From Neoscytalidium dimidiatum (taxonomy: Eukaryota > Ascomycota > Dothideomycetes > Botryosphaeriales > Botryosphaeriaceae), in assembly GCA_037367355.1 (NCBI GenBank), contig CM074706.1, positions 1,364,001-1,428,000 on the forward strand: DNA of 64,000 nt, read 5' to 3'. The notes beneath the pieces are model-generated. The model worked only from the letters and a program-made list of their open reading frames with translations, searched no databases and was not told the origin of the DNA. Below, one piece after another: positions 38,353 to 49,200 of the stretch. Every line of letters begins with the position of its first letter. The first letter of the stretch is position 1. The position numbers and the translations under genes were made by a program.

Positions 38353-41300
38353 GTTTTTTTATAGTCTCGTTCTATACTAAAAAGAAATAGAAAAAGGCTA
38401 TTAATAGCCGTCTTTTTATATACGGAATAAGCTATAAAGTAGAGAAAGTACGGATTATTTCTAAGGGAATTTAATACTATAACTACTTTAAAAATAAATA
38501 CAAAATAGTAAAGTATATAAGGACTCTTATATACGAAATCTATAAAAAAGAGTATCTTATAAGAGAGTATAAGTATAAATTTATAGGCTATAAAGCCTCT
38601 AAAGATATACGATACTAGTACTATTCTAATCTAAATTAATTAACCCTCTTTATCTATAGATAAATTAAGGGTATTTTAAGCTAATTTAAATAGAAACGCT
38701 CTAGCTATAGAGAGTCTTCTATCTAAAGTAATCGACTTTAAAGTTAGTCTAATTCTTATATAAAAACTATAGCTAATAAACTCCGAAAATTCTAAAGAAA
38801 GATAATCAATTAACTACTCCGCGTTCGTTTAAATTCTACCGGATTATTCTCTAACGGAAAGACCGCGTACGTTAGTATATATATCCCGTTATCTAATAGA
38901 AATAGATATTAACTATAACTCCGCGGTAACTAAATCCTCTAACCTAATAGTTCTAAAAATAATAAAGGAAAAAAGCTAATTTTACCTCTTTAATTTATAT
39001 AACTAAAAGAAATAAGAAATCGATAATTCTCTTTATACGCTAGAACGTATTCTAGGCTACTAATAGCTAGAAATCCCTAGTATTATAGCTAGAGACTTTA
39101 ATATTTACTACTTATAATAGAATCTAAGGTTCTCCTACTTAGATAGGGCCTCTGCCCTAATTAATTAGATTAAATCTAATAACCTAGACCTACTAAATAC
39201 GCCGGAAGAAGGTACTTTCTACTAGTCGAACTTAGATAGACTTATAGTAATAGATCTAACGCTCTCTAGCCGAGGGCTAATAAATAAAATAATAGACTAG
39301 TAAATACTTAAATCTATTAGATCTAACTATTTCTCTATTTTATTTTAAATTTAATTAAATAAACGAATAAACTAGGAAAAATCTAAGTAATTTAGATTTA
39401 ACTACGATAAGGCTAATTAGGAAAAATTCTCTAAAGTCTTTAAAGAAAAAGCCTCGAACTTTATAGAAAAGCTACGCCTATAAATAGCTATTCTAGAAGA
39501 AAAGAATAAAAATCTTAGCCTAGAAATTCTAAAAGACCGCTTAAAAGAAGTCTTTCTATTAGAAAAACTAAGAGAATTTCTAATTAATCTTATACGGTAA
39601 ATAGCAGACTAAGCTATTTTGAAAACTACTCCGCTAGCCTAAGTAAAATCCTAGTAGAATTCTACTTTAATAGAGGCTTAAGGGAATCTTAAACGATAAA
39701 CGCGGCTTATATAATACTCGCTAGAGCTCGTAAATAAGTAAGACTTTCTAAAAACCTAAAATAAATACTTCTCCTCTATTCGAAAAGCTAAATAGAAATA
39801 CTAGAATTCGTTTCTAAGTAAAAATACCCCTAAAACTATCTTTAAAGTAATAGCCTATATAAAATACCGCCTAATAGAATAAATTCTATTAATTTAGGCT
39901 AAAAACGGCTTACTATAAGATAGTTAGAAGGGAAAAAGCTTCGCGCTAAAAGAAACGTTATTTCTATTTTCTTCTAATATACGAATTAAAAATAACTAGA
40001 TAAACTACTAGCTAGATCTAAGCTAGGAGTAGCTAATTCTAGATAAAATAGAGCTTAAACGAACGTATTTAAATCTAATAAAAGGAACTACACCTAGGCC
40101 TAATTTAATATCTTAATAGATTATAATTTAGGCCTATAAAGTATCTTCTAAAGTCTTTTATTTTATTTATTTAAATCTATTTAAATATAGATACTATCTA
40201 AAGTACTAGAGATAAGTAATAGGGGTAATTTTAAAAAAACCTAATAAGCTAGATCCTATAAATCTAAAAACTTATAGGGTTATTTCTTTATTAAATTATC
40301 TAGAAAAAATACTCGAACGAGTAATAGCTAAACGCCTTAGTTTTCTAGTAAAAACTACAAATCTAATCTACCCTACTTAAATAAGAGAAAGACTTAAAAA
40401 ATCCGCTATAGATATTTACTTTATTCTTATAAATTTAGTAGAGGAAAACTAAAAGATAAAGCTAAAAATATCTACGCTATTTCTAGACGTACGCGGCGTA
40501 TATAATTACGTCGCGTAAGAATAACTTCTAGATATTTTAAGAAAGCTAAAGCTTCTAACTAATCTACTCGCGTAGATTAGAACTTTCTTAAATTCCTAAT
40601 AATTACGCCTTAGTTTTAATAGAAATATAGAAGAATTTAGTAACGTAGAAACGAGTATATCGTAAAAAAGTTCTATTTTGCCGATACTATTTCTAATTTA
40701 TATTCGAGACCTATTTTAGATAAACTTCGCTATCTATCTATCTTATATCGATAATATCTCTTTAATAGTAAGCTTAAATAGCTAGAAAAAGAATATTAAG
40801 ATACTAGAAAGAGAAGCGGAAAGACTCTATAAACTAAGCGCGGAAAATACTATATAATTCGACCTCGAAAAAACCAAATTAATATATTTTTCTAAGAAAA
40901 AAATAGTAAGAGATTCTATCTTAAAACTATCTATAGGTTTAGTTATAAAGCCTAAGAATCTAGTCTAATATCTAGAAGTCTTCTTAGACCTACTTCTTAA
41001 CTTTAAGGAATACGTTAATATTAGAATAAGCTAAGTACGTTTAAGCCTCTTAAGGATAAATTAACTAGCTAATATTAAAAATGGACTAAAATCTAACGCG
41101 GTACGGTAGTTATACTTAGTCTATATTACCTTTATTTCCGACTACGGCTTCGTCTTATACTAGAATAACTAAGTAAATTTTAAATAAAAAGCTACGATAC
41201 TCTAGAATCTAGCTCTATAGAAAATACTAGGCGTTTTTAAAACCGCTCTAATTACTCCTCTTAAAATAGAAGCCGCGATTCTACTTTTAGAAATTCGCTT

Positions 41301-43516
41301 AGAAAATAACCTCTAATTCTACGCTCTACGAAGTCTTAAATTAGACTAAAAATACCTAATTCGAAGCCTTCTAAAAAGAGAGAGCGAATATAAAAGTAAG
41401 CTCGTTAAAAAAATTAGAGACTTTTTAAAAGATAAACCGTATAACCTTAAAACAATTAATTCTTTCTACTTTCTATTCTAAAAGATATCTATCCCCTACT
41501 TAGTTAAAGTCTCTAAACTCTCGAAAGAAGAATAAGCTAAGAAATATCTAAACGAACTTAAAAATCCTCTAGATAATCTAATTTCTATCTATATAGACGC
41601 TAGTTTAATTCTGAATAAAACTAGAATAGAATTTATAGTTTTTATAAATAGAAACGACCCTACTCTTAAAGACGAAACTACTATTATAGTAGAAAATATT
41701 AGGGATAATAACCTAGTTTATAATAGTAAACTAGAGACTCTTATAAAAGCCCTTAAACTTATAGTTAGAAACGAATATATCGATAAAGATATTAGAGTCT
41801 ATATAAATAACTAGGCTATACTCTACCGTCTAAAAATACTATCTAGAAATCTAGAATAATAAGCGTAAATACGAGCTTTAAACGTAGCTAAAACGCTTAT
41901 CCTTAACGGAAATTTAGTTTAATTAGAATAGGTCCCCGGCTATTTTAATATACGCAGTAATAAAGAAGTAGATTTTCTAGCTAAATACGCCTATAAAATA
42001 AACCTAAATAACGAATCTACTAGCTACGTATTCTTTAGAATACTAATATAAGTAGACTTTATTAATTTATAGTAAAAAATAGCGAATAAGTAAGCGGAAA
42101 TAGCCTCTAAAGAGTCTTATCTACGGCAGTTTAACTAGAAAATAAAACGTAAGCTAATAAACCTTTCTATAGAAAGAGAAACTAGCTCTATATTTTATTA
42201 GCTTAAAATAAAATACGGCTACTTTAAATTCTATCTAAATCGCTTCGAATTAAACCCCTTTAATTATTACCCGTATAATAATACGGCTAAATAAACCCCG
42301 TAGTATCTAATTTTAGACTATAAAAAGTATCGACTCGAAAGAGAAGATATATATACTAGTTTAGAAATAAAAAACCCCTCTCTAGACCTTATTTTTAATA
42401 CTAAAGATAGATAGAAGACTCTTCTAAACTTTCTTTTAATAACTAAAATAGCTACTTAAAAGTAGCTATTAGAACTTACTTCGATAAAAGCCTAAATATA
42501 TACTTTTAAAAAACTAACTTTAGTCTCTCTTTATAAAGAAACGTCCTCTTCTAATTCTCTTAGCGTTATTTTCTACTTCTTCTACTCTTCTACTTACTTT
42601 CTTTTTTATTTCTTTCTAAAAAGTACTAGCTTAGCCTCTTATTATAAACCCTAGAATATACGGGCTTTATAGCTATAAGAGCCGCGAGCCTATACGGGAA
42701 AATAAACCGTAGAGCCTTAAAGACCCTACGTCTAGTAGAGCCGCGCTTCTTAGTCCCATATAGAAAGACTAAGGACACGGGATAACGGCGCGTACGGAAA
42801 TACTCGTAGGTAATAACTACCGCCCGTACGGGAAGAACGCCTACGGGCGTAGTAACTAGAAAAAAGATACGGTCTAATAAAGAACCCGTAGGAGATAAAA
42901 AACCGCGCGGGTAGGAAATAGAAAGGCGATAAGAGTAAGTACTATAAAATAAGAATATAGCGATAATATCGTCCGTTAATACTAGTAGAAGTTAGATTCT
43001 AGAAAAGAGACTTTAGCGTCTAGATTATGTAGAACCTACCGAACCTACTAGATAATAAGGGATTATAGCTATCCTCTACTACGTATAGATAATAGAGGAT
43101 ACTAACTATCCTCTACTATCTAATAGATTATTATAGCTTCTTTAAAGTATATAGATACGCTCGTTAGATAGTATTCTAACCCTCGTAGTTAATTTAAAGT
43201 TCTAATTTAATACTATATTAACTTAGAGGTAATAAGGCCTACTAAACTTCTATATTATATAACTTCTTATTCTATTATTACTTTCCTTTTCTCGTCTTTA
43301 AAATAAACCCTTTAATAAATTTAAACCTACTAGGTAACTCTAAAGCCTAGTAGTAGAGGCCCCGTTATTATACCTCTACTATTTCTAGACTTCCTCTCGA
43401 ATAAAATTAAAATAAAAACCCTAGTTAAAATACCGAACTAGATACGTTAGTAGACTAGCCGTCTTTTATAAGCTTAGCTTATATAAGGATATTAAACGAA
43501 TAAATAAATAAATAAA
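38353..43516 (+). mobile_element. LINE-3: 5'-truncated Tad-like LINE
   Basis: Similarity to LINE-1 begins abruptly at about LINE-1 position 22,910, inside ORF1, which is the usual 5' truncation of LINE insertions. Zinc knuckle remnants lie at about 38,470-38,600, endonuclease at 38,800-39,200, reverse transcriptase with Y(I)DNIS near 40,745, and RNase H at about 41,590-42,010. The 3' part is interrupted by the solo LTR at 42640-43372 and resumes to AATAAATAAAT repeats at about 43,498-43,516. It is strongly RIP-mutated and not functional. Confidence 0.85.
42640..43372 (+). mobile_element. Solo LTR of family D (733 bp), TSD CCTCT
   Basis: The unit is flanked by CCTCT at 42635-42639 and 43373-43377, and its removal restores the LINE 3' sequence as seen in LINE-1 near 27,130. 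Ends are TATTATAAACC...CGTTATTATA, that is TG...CA after RIP. It is the longest D copy here. It is markedly less RIP-mutated than the LINE-3 around it, so it came later. No internal coding sequence of the family is in the window. Confidence 0.8.
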
Positions 43517-43573
43517 TAGCTAGTATAAAATTAATAACTATCTCTCTTTCTATTCTTATATATTTATATATAC

Positions 43574-43958
43574 TATTATACTAAAACTCTTTCTAGAGAA
43601 GTATAGGCGCTTTATTAGATAGCTTAGACTTTCTAGAGGTCGGTATAGCGGTAGATAGAGAAGGTTCGTATAATAATAGAGTAGAAATTAATTAATAAGT
43701 TAACTATAAGGGTCTTATCTACTATAAATAAGTATAGTTTATATATATAGAGTAATTAGTACGATTAGTAGTAATCTATAATATTAATCTACTAATTAAT
43801 ATTAATTAGAAGTCTAAGCTTATTAAATAAATAATATAGTAGTTTAGCGTCTTAATATTAGTAGATATTCTACTAAATAGATTTTAAGCTAGTTATATAG
43901 GCGGTAAATAGAAGTAGAGTTTTATTATTCCGTCTTTCTAGATAACTATACCGTAATA
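43574..43958 (-). mobile_element. Solo LTR of family A (385 bp)
   Basis: This is the reverse complement of the A LTR, exactly 385 bp, starting TATTATACTAAAACTC and ending ACTATACCGTAATA. It lies alone between LINE tails. The 5 bp on each side (TATAC and TAACG) do not agree, so either the target copies have decayed or the flanks were rearranged. Confidence 0.85.
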
Positions 43959-44115
43959 TAACGACTTCGGCTTAGATTCTACTATTTCCTAACCTTTAAA
44001 GTAATATATTACGAAAATAAACTACGATAAAAATACTATAAAGATATATTAGTTTAGCTAGCTATTTATCTTAAGCTTAGCTTCTATATAGACGTTAAAT
44101 AAATAAATAAAATAA
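43959..44115 (+). mobile_element. LINE-4: short 3' end of Tad-like LINE
   Basis: About 150 bp match the last part of LINE-1 (CGGCTTAG, ACTATTTC, then AAGCTTAGCTTCTATATA) and end in AAATAAATAAATAAA repeats at about 44,091-44,110. It is a strongly 5'-truncated LINE insertion. Confidence 0.7.
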
Positions 44116-44430
44116 AATACTAGATATATTAAATATATTAAGTTTAATTTAATAAATACTAGACTATTTATAGTCGTACTAGCTTAGAGTAGATACGTTA
44201 AAGCTTAATATTATAAAATATATTATAAACTCTCTAGGCTTCTTTTCTATAATTCTTACCTCTTATTCTATTTTTAAGGTATATAAAGACGTTTAATATA
44301 TTTCTATAGTAAATTCTTATATTTTTTATATATATATAACGCGTTTTTATCTATTAGTTAATAAGAACTATTAATTTTACTTATTATTTTTCTAAAACTA
44401 ATTACTTAGCTTGTCTTAGTAGTTAACTAA
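44116..44430. other. Right margin of the RIP island
   Basis: A/T-rich sequence without CpA and almost without TpG, showing no similarity to the other families. The first normal stretch (TTGGTTTGCGCTATGC) begins near 44,430 and is followed at once by ordinary dinucleotide use. Confidence 0.5.
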
Positions 44431-44605
44431 ATTAGTATTGGTTTGCGCTATGCTATAGCGAAAACTGTTTGCTTGGTTTGTTTGTTGCGACCCCTGTTGG
44501 CACATGTACTGTCCAGACGACTCCCTCGAGGACCACACGGACTCCAGTCGCAAGTGAGTACGTCATCACGGAAATGTAACAGACATGTTTCTATGAAGCA
44601 TTTCC

Positions 44606-46836
44606 TTAATTCCAAGTGCCCATCGGGCCTGCGTAACTATCGGGCTTGAAGGCTGACCGGATACTTTCATTTTTGCGATGGTTTTCAACGTCAAAGAAGC
44701 GCTGGAGATTCATCACTTCCCCAGCTGCCTTACGCAAATGTCCGATGTGCATCATTGTCTCTGTACCGTACTCTTGAAATGAAATGTCTTGCCCGTAATT
44801 AATGGCGTTCCGAATTTCCCGACCATTGAGCTTCAGTTGCGTTAAGGTATGCAGGCTTTGCTCGATATCCCGTCTTGCGTCATCGGCAAGGTCTTTGCTT
44901 TGAAGTATGTTATTCCATATTTCTGATCGCAATTCGGGTGTGAGATCTCGGTATTCTATGGCCATCTGGATCCTCGAGTGGAACGCAGGGTCTATCACAT
45001 TGACCCGATTAGTCGTCAGGAACAAGACGCCTTGATAGTATTCTAGTACTCTCAGGAATGCTAGTGATATTTAGTGTTGCTGTCGCATTATATCGCAGGA
45101 GCATCACCTACCTGAGACGATAGCATTGCGTTGATAATCTGCCTTGGATCGGTGCTCGAGAATGACGTCGGCTTCGTCGAGGAGGAGAACAGCCTTCCAG
45201 TTACTACACCTACGGAACATTTCTCTCAGGCTAACCTCAAAATCCTGTTTGTCAGACACAAGGGATCCAATATTCAAGGACAGCAATGGCCTTCGGCACC
45301 ACTCTGCAACGGATTCTGCGGTCAATGTTTTGCCGGTGCCTGGCGGCCCGTGAAGCAATACGGTCAGGCAATGGCCTTTTTGAGCAATGATGTCGGCCCG
45401 TGAACTATCTTGTCGATAGATATGACGATGGATGCGGGTCTTGATCATGTTTTTCCTGTCTTCTTGGAGGACGAGCCTCTCGATAGACTCGGTATCCCAC
45501 TCCACGTCTTTAAGCTTGCCTACAGCAAAGACCCCACCACTCTTCGTGTCGATATGATAGCACCATATGAGAGCTGGACATAGCAGAGCCTGAGCATGTG
45601 TGGGTTCTGTTTGGGTATCGAAGTCTCTAAAATCTTCTTCGTCACGTCCGATGTCGGCGGTTGGTAGTCGACGAGATCGAGATTCGATGGCGTCTGATAC
45701 TGTGTCTTCAAATGAAATACCGTTTGACAAGTCTAGCATAACACGCCCTTTGATCTAATTACTCAAACATTAGTATTCCATTCAAATTTGATGCTTAACA
45801 GGAGGTGATAGATATTTACCTCGGTGGAGGGAAGCTTTGGTGGGTCGAACGGCGAAAAATAGTCAATGTCTTTCTGAAGCAATGCCTTGCCTTGGTAGAA
45901 GAGACATGGAGGAAGCGAAGGTGTTTCTTGTACCAGGCGAGCATATTTTCTTCCCCTGTCCTGTGCCGTGCTCACCAATTGATTTCTTTTCTCTTCAATA
46001 AGGAATCGAATCGGAAAAACGGGGAGAGAAACAATCGACTGTAAGCCGAAAAACTCATTAACCAGGAGAACTCGAAGGCGTCGTTCAAACTTTTTGGTAG
46101 TGTCATTCCAGATGATTGGCCACGCTTGTATCTGGGTCTGATTGGAAGGCCAACTACTCCTCGAACGGATACTTGAAATTGGCGTTCTCATTATCGAGAT
46201 GTTGCGGAAGACAAGAATATTCTCTTCATCAAGCAACCCGGTAAAGACCACACGGTCACCAGGCTCGAAAACGGTCCAAAGATTTTTGTACGACACGACA
46301 CCATCGCTGAGATCCGAACGTAAAACCTTGAATTGGCGCTTGTCAGCCACCTCACTCACGAGGCGCCTGAGAGCTTCCAGATCTTTCTCAGCTTCACTGT
46401 CTTTGAGACTAAGAATATCTTCTGTTATATTATCAAAATAGTGGAAGAAAACAGAGAAGGGGCTCGGAATTTGGGTGTATCCTTGCTCCCGCAAAACGTT
46501 CGGAAAGAACTTTGCGTATGGATCCACGACTTGCCGTAAAGTTTGCGATACAATCCCGATTGTCTCACTGTCTTCGTCCTTTGACCAAGTCACAGCGAAG
46601 TCAGCTCTGCTCTTTTTGCTGGTTTCCTTGTCCCAGTCCACGTCGCTTGTCCATTTCTTTTCCGAGTTTTCGCCCAGACGGCCGATTCGTCCGAGGGCTG
46701 AAATTCGAGCGTCACCCATGCCGTGATTTTGGATGTATGAAGATTTGCAACAGAGAAAGTGAGCCGCACTGGAGGGCCGGATCCAGCTGTTTGAAGTTAG
46801 CCGGCTGTGGATTAAAGAGGAGGGAGCTGAGGTCAA
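44606..46836 (-). CDS. AAA+ ATPase (DUF7025-type fungal family)
   Basis: Three exons (46836-45820, 45754-45112, 45060-44606) join in phase to 704 codons; introns of 65 and 51 bp have GTAAAT/TAG and GTAGGT/TAG ends. The N-terminal half has the KNLWTVFEPGDRVV block typical of the DUF7025 region of fungal AAA proteins. The C-terminal half is an AAA core: Walker A GPPGTGKT at residues about 475-482, Walker B LLLDEAD at about 529-535, sensor-1 LFLTTNR near 567, and an arginine-finger block FHSRIQ. Known members hydrolyse ATP to remodel proteins; the substrate of this group is unknown. The first Met is uncertain, with another in-frame Met at residue 40. It is intact although it starts only about 180 bp from the RIP island, and it is divergent from the next gene. 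Confidence 0.85.
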
Positions 46837-47257
46837 TTTTGTGCACAGCCTCCCATCGTCTGACCTAGGGCTTTGTACGGATTAGGTCTCTTGCAGGCAC
46901 TGCCGCGCCAAGGATGTGATAAATGATGATCCTGGAGGGCGAAAAACAGGGGTCTCATGCAATCATGCCTCGACACGAGCCTCTCCCTCCTCGGTTGCAT
47001 GCAATGAGTAAGCACTAACCAAAGGCATGACATCCTCGTTAGCAGCTCAGAGCCTCCATGATCAGGCAGTAGTCTAGGCAGCAAGCAGTTAATAGTTACG
47101 GAGGCCTTTCCCAAAATACGAGACGCTACAGAAAGGCTAACGGGATCCTTTTTCTCTATGAATGCCATCTTCGTTGTGTTCCAGACCCCACGATCGCAGA
47201 ACATTAAACCGCACGAGGAGGAAAAAGCCAGTTTAGCGTTTACGGTATTATTGTTAA
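46837..47257. promoter_or_regulatory. Shared divergent promoter region
   Basis: The 421 bp between the starts of the AAA ATPase and the NACHT_N-like gene must hold both promoters. I see no clear TATA box. Short frames inside lack homology and codon bias and are treated as noise. The two genes could be co-regulated, but nothing in the sequence proves it. Confidence 0.4.
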
Positions 47258-49077
47258 ATGACGATGGATCCGCTTCGAAGGACCTCTACCCATCATCAGA
47301 ATAATTCAATATCAATAAACGAGCACTCAAGGTGGTATGAACCAGGTGCTGACATCTGGTGAGTAATTCCTCAACTTACGACAGTTGTCTAACCATGTCG
47401 CAGCTTCTATGAGCCTGCGCTTGCTCGAGCACGACAAGTTAACACCCGCCTGAGGACTTGCAGGCTGAAGCCTCATCAAAAAGCTTTATTGTCTGTCTCG
47501 TTGAACCGAGAGATTATTGAAGAAAGTATCCGCAAAGGTAGAGAAGAGGTAGAATGTAGGTATGAAGAAAGACCATCTTGGAGGAAGGCTGCGAGCTCCC
47601 TACTGGAGTCTCTTTCCGCTTCTACGGTCAAGCTTGAGGGGCTGCTTAGCGAGTTCGTACGCCAGTCTCCTGAGGCAGCCATTGCCTGGGGATGCGTGGC
47701 ATTGATCTCCCACGTAAGCTGAGTGGCTGCTGTCATCTTCACAATAGCCGTCTCACAATGTCTCAGCTCATCCATGACGCAACGGAGAAAGAGTCGACGG
47801 TGTTACGCCTCGTTATGAGCAAGCTCGACAAACAATTACCTCGCCTTGAGCTTTTACAGAAGCAGTACCCAACTGATTCAATGAAAGCAAAGCTTGCGGA
47901 GTGTTACATTCACGTTCTTGACCTCCTTGAGCGATCTGTAGAATACTGTCTGACGAGTAAATGGGGTGAGTTTGACCTCACGCGCCAAGATGCTTCAAGT
48001 CTGCATACGCTTACACGCAGATAGGGAAAATACGCGACATCTTTTCTCCCAAGGACGACTACAACTTTGACATATACATAGACAACGTCGCTCAACTAGG
48101 TCAAGACATGGAAAATGAAGCTAATATTGGCCACGTAGAAGAAACAAAGCGGATTCTCGAGGTTCAGGAAGAAGTCCGTTTGCGTGAGTCGAGATGCCGA
48201 GAGCTTGTGTTACTGAAACTGAAATAGGCCACAGTCATAGACCGCAACTATGATCAAATCAAGATTTTACGGGCCCAGTTCACAAATCTTGATGAAAAGC
48301 AGTCAGGTAATCAAACTATCCATTCTCTGGAGAACTTCCGGAATTCTGACAAAAGTAGCGTGGCTCCAGGTTCAAGCATATGCTCGCCTTCAGCAGTTAC
48401 TCCAGGCGCTACTCCCAAACGCGGTACAAATATTAAATGAGAAAGAGACGTTTTCCGCCGGCATGTATCCGGATACCCTCGGGCCAAGATACCAATGGTC
48501 TAATAACGAAGCTCTTGTGCGCTTGGGACTTTGGAGAGATCTCTGTCCAGACCATATTTTCGTGGTCGGTAGTCCGGACACTGAGCAAATATCTTCGCTT
48601 ACGGATTTTTCACAAGACATTGTGAGGCTCCTACGTCTACAACGCGGACCGTTGACATTTGCGTTTCTCCACAAAACTATCCTACTGCCGACAAAATTTC
48701 TGGATATGACCGTCGTCCTCAAGATCTTGATATATCGTCTACTTCAGGAAGACCCATCGCTCATTGCAAAGGCGCCAGCAGTCGTCAACGAAATCAACTT
48801 CCAAACCAACGAAGGAATCAAATTTGTTTTCGAGACCTTGGTTTTGTATCAGGAATATGCTTGTATCGTCATCGACCGCTTTGACCTTTGTCGCTTTGGC
48901 TCAGCTCCCGGCGAAGGGAGTTTGGACTTCCTAGACTACTTCATTGAAATTGCACGGAGCGGTGGAGGTAAAGTCAAGATCGTCATGACCACAGCACATC
49001 CTCTGAAAGACGATCTGTCAGGTGTATACTATTTTGGCGCGGATACGGAAAGGAGGAGACGAAAGCTCCTAATATAG
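47258..49077 (+). CDS. NACHT_N-like protein lacking a P-loop
   Basis: Six exons join in phase to 519 residues: 47258-47358, 47404-47713, 47767-47965, 48025-48183, 48235-48306, 48359-49077. Introns are 45-59 bp. The N-terminal third (ERPSWRKAASSLLES, AAIAWGCVALI) resembles the helical domain found before NACHT NTPases in fungal STAND proteins. The last third has a NACHT-like segment with a Walker-B-like CIVIDRFD near residue 448, but I find no Walker A motif and no C-terminal repeats, so nucleotide binding is doubtful. Such proteins act in non-self recognition and cell death when complete. A TAG at 48225-48227 falls inside the GTGAGT...CAG intron 48184-48234 and does not break the gene. The alternative ATG at 47264 is possible. 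Confidence 0.65.
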
Positions 49078-49200
49078 ATGAATGTCATTCGAATTGCACG
49101 GCTGTCTCAACTACGAATAAATGAAGAGAGACCTAAATATGTGACAAGCTTGTTCTTTCCGGCTTATTCACCCACACAGCCCTCGCTTATTTCCTTGTTC

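Larger units (their letters stand above)
1..44430. other. RIP-saturated transposon island
   Basis: CpA and TpG dinucleotides are almost missing across this block; I found none in roughly the first 1.1 kb and only scattered ones after that, while CpG, CpC and CpT remain common. This is the footprint of repeat-induced point mutation, which turns CpA into TpA on both strands of repeated DNA in Pezizomycotina. Consequences seen here are the near absence of ATG and TGA, and TAG/TAA triplets where transposon proteins should have Gln or Trp. The block is made wholly of nested LTR elements, LINEs and fragments described below. Normal dinucleotide use returns abruptly near 44,430. Confidence 0.95.

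Noticed and set aside
42640..43372. Family D unit as a MITE
   Set aside because: It has 5 bp target copies and TG...CA-type ends but no extended terminal inverted repeat, so a solo LTR fits better; not fully excluded.
46833..47204. Minus-strand frame of 123 codons between the AAA ATPase and the NACHT_N-like gene
   Set aside because: No recognisable domain, and it fills the shared promoter region; continuing it into the ATPase would need an unsupported intron.
48225..48227. In-frame TAG in the NACHT_N-like gene, suggesting a pseudogene
   Set aside because: A GTGAGT...CAG intron at 48184-48234 (51 bp, with an ACTGAAAC branch-like site) removes it and keeps the frame.
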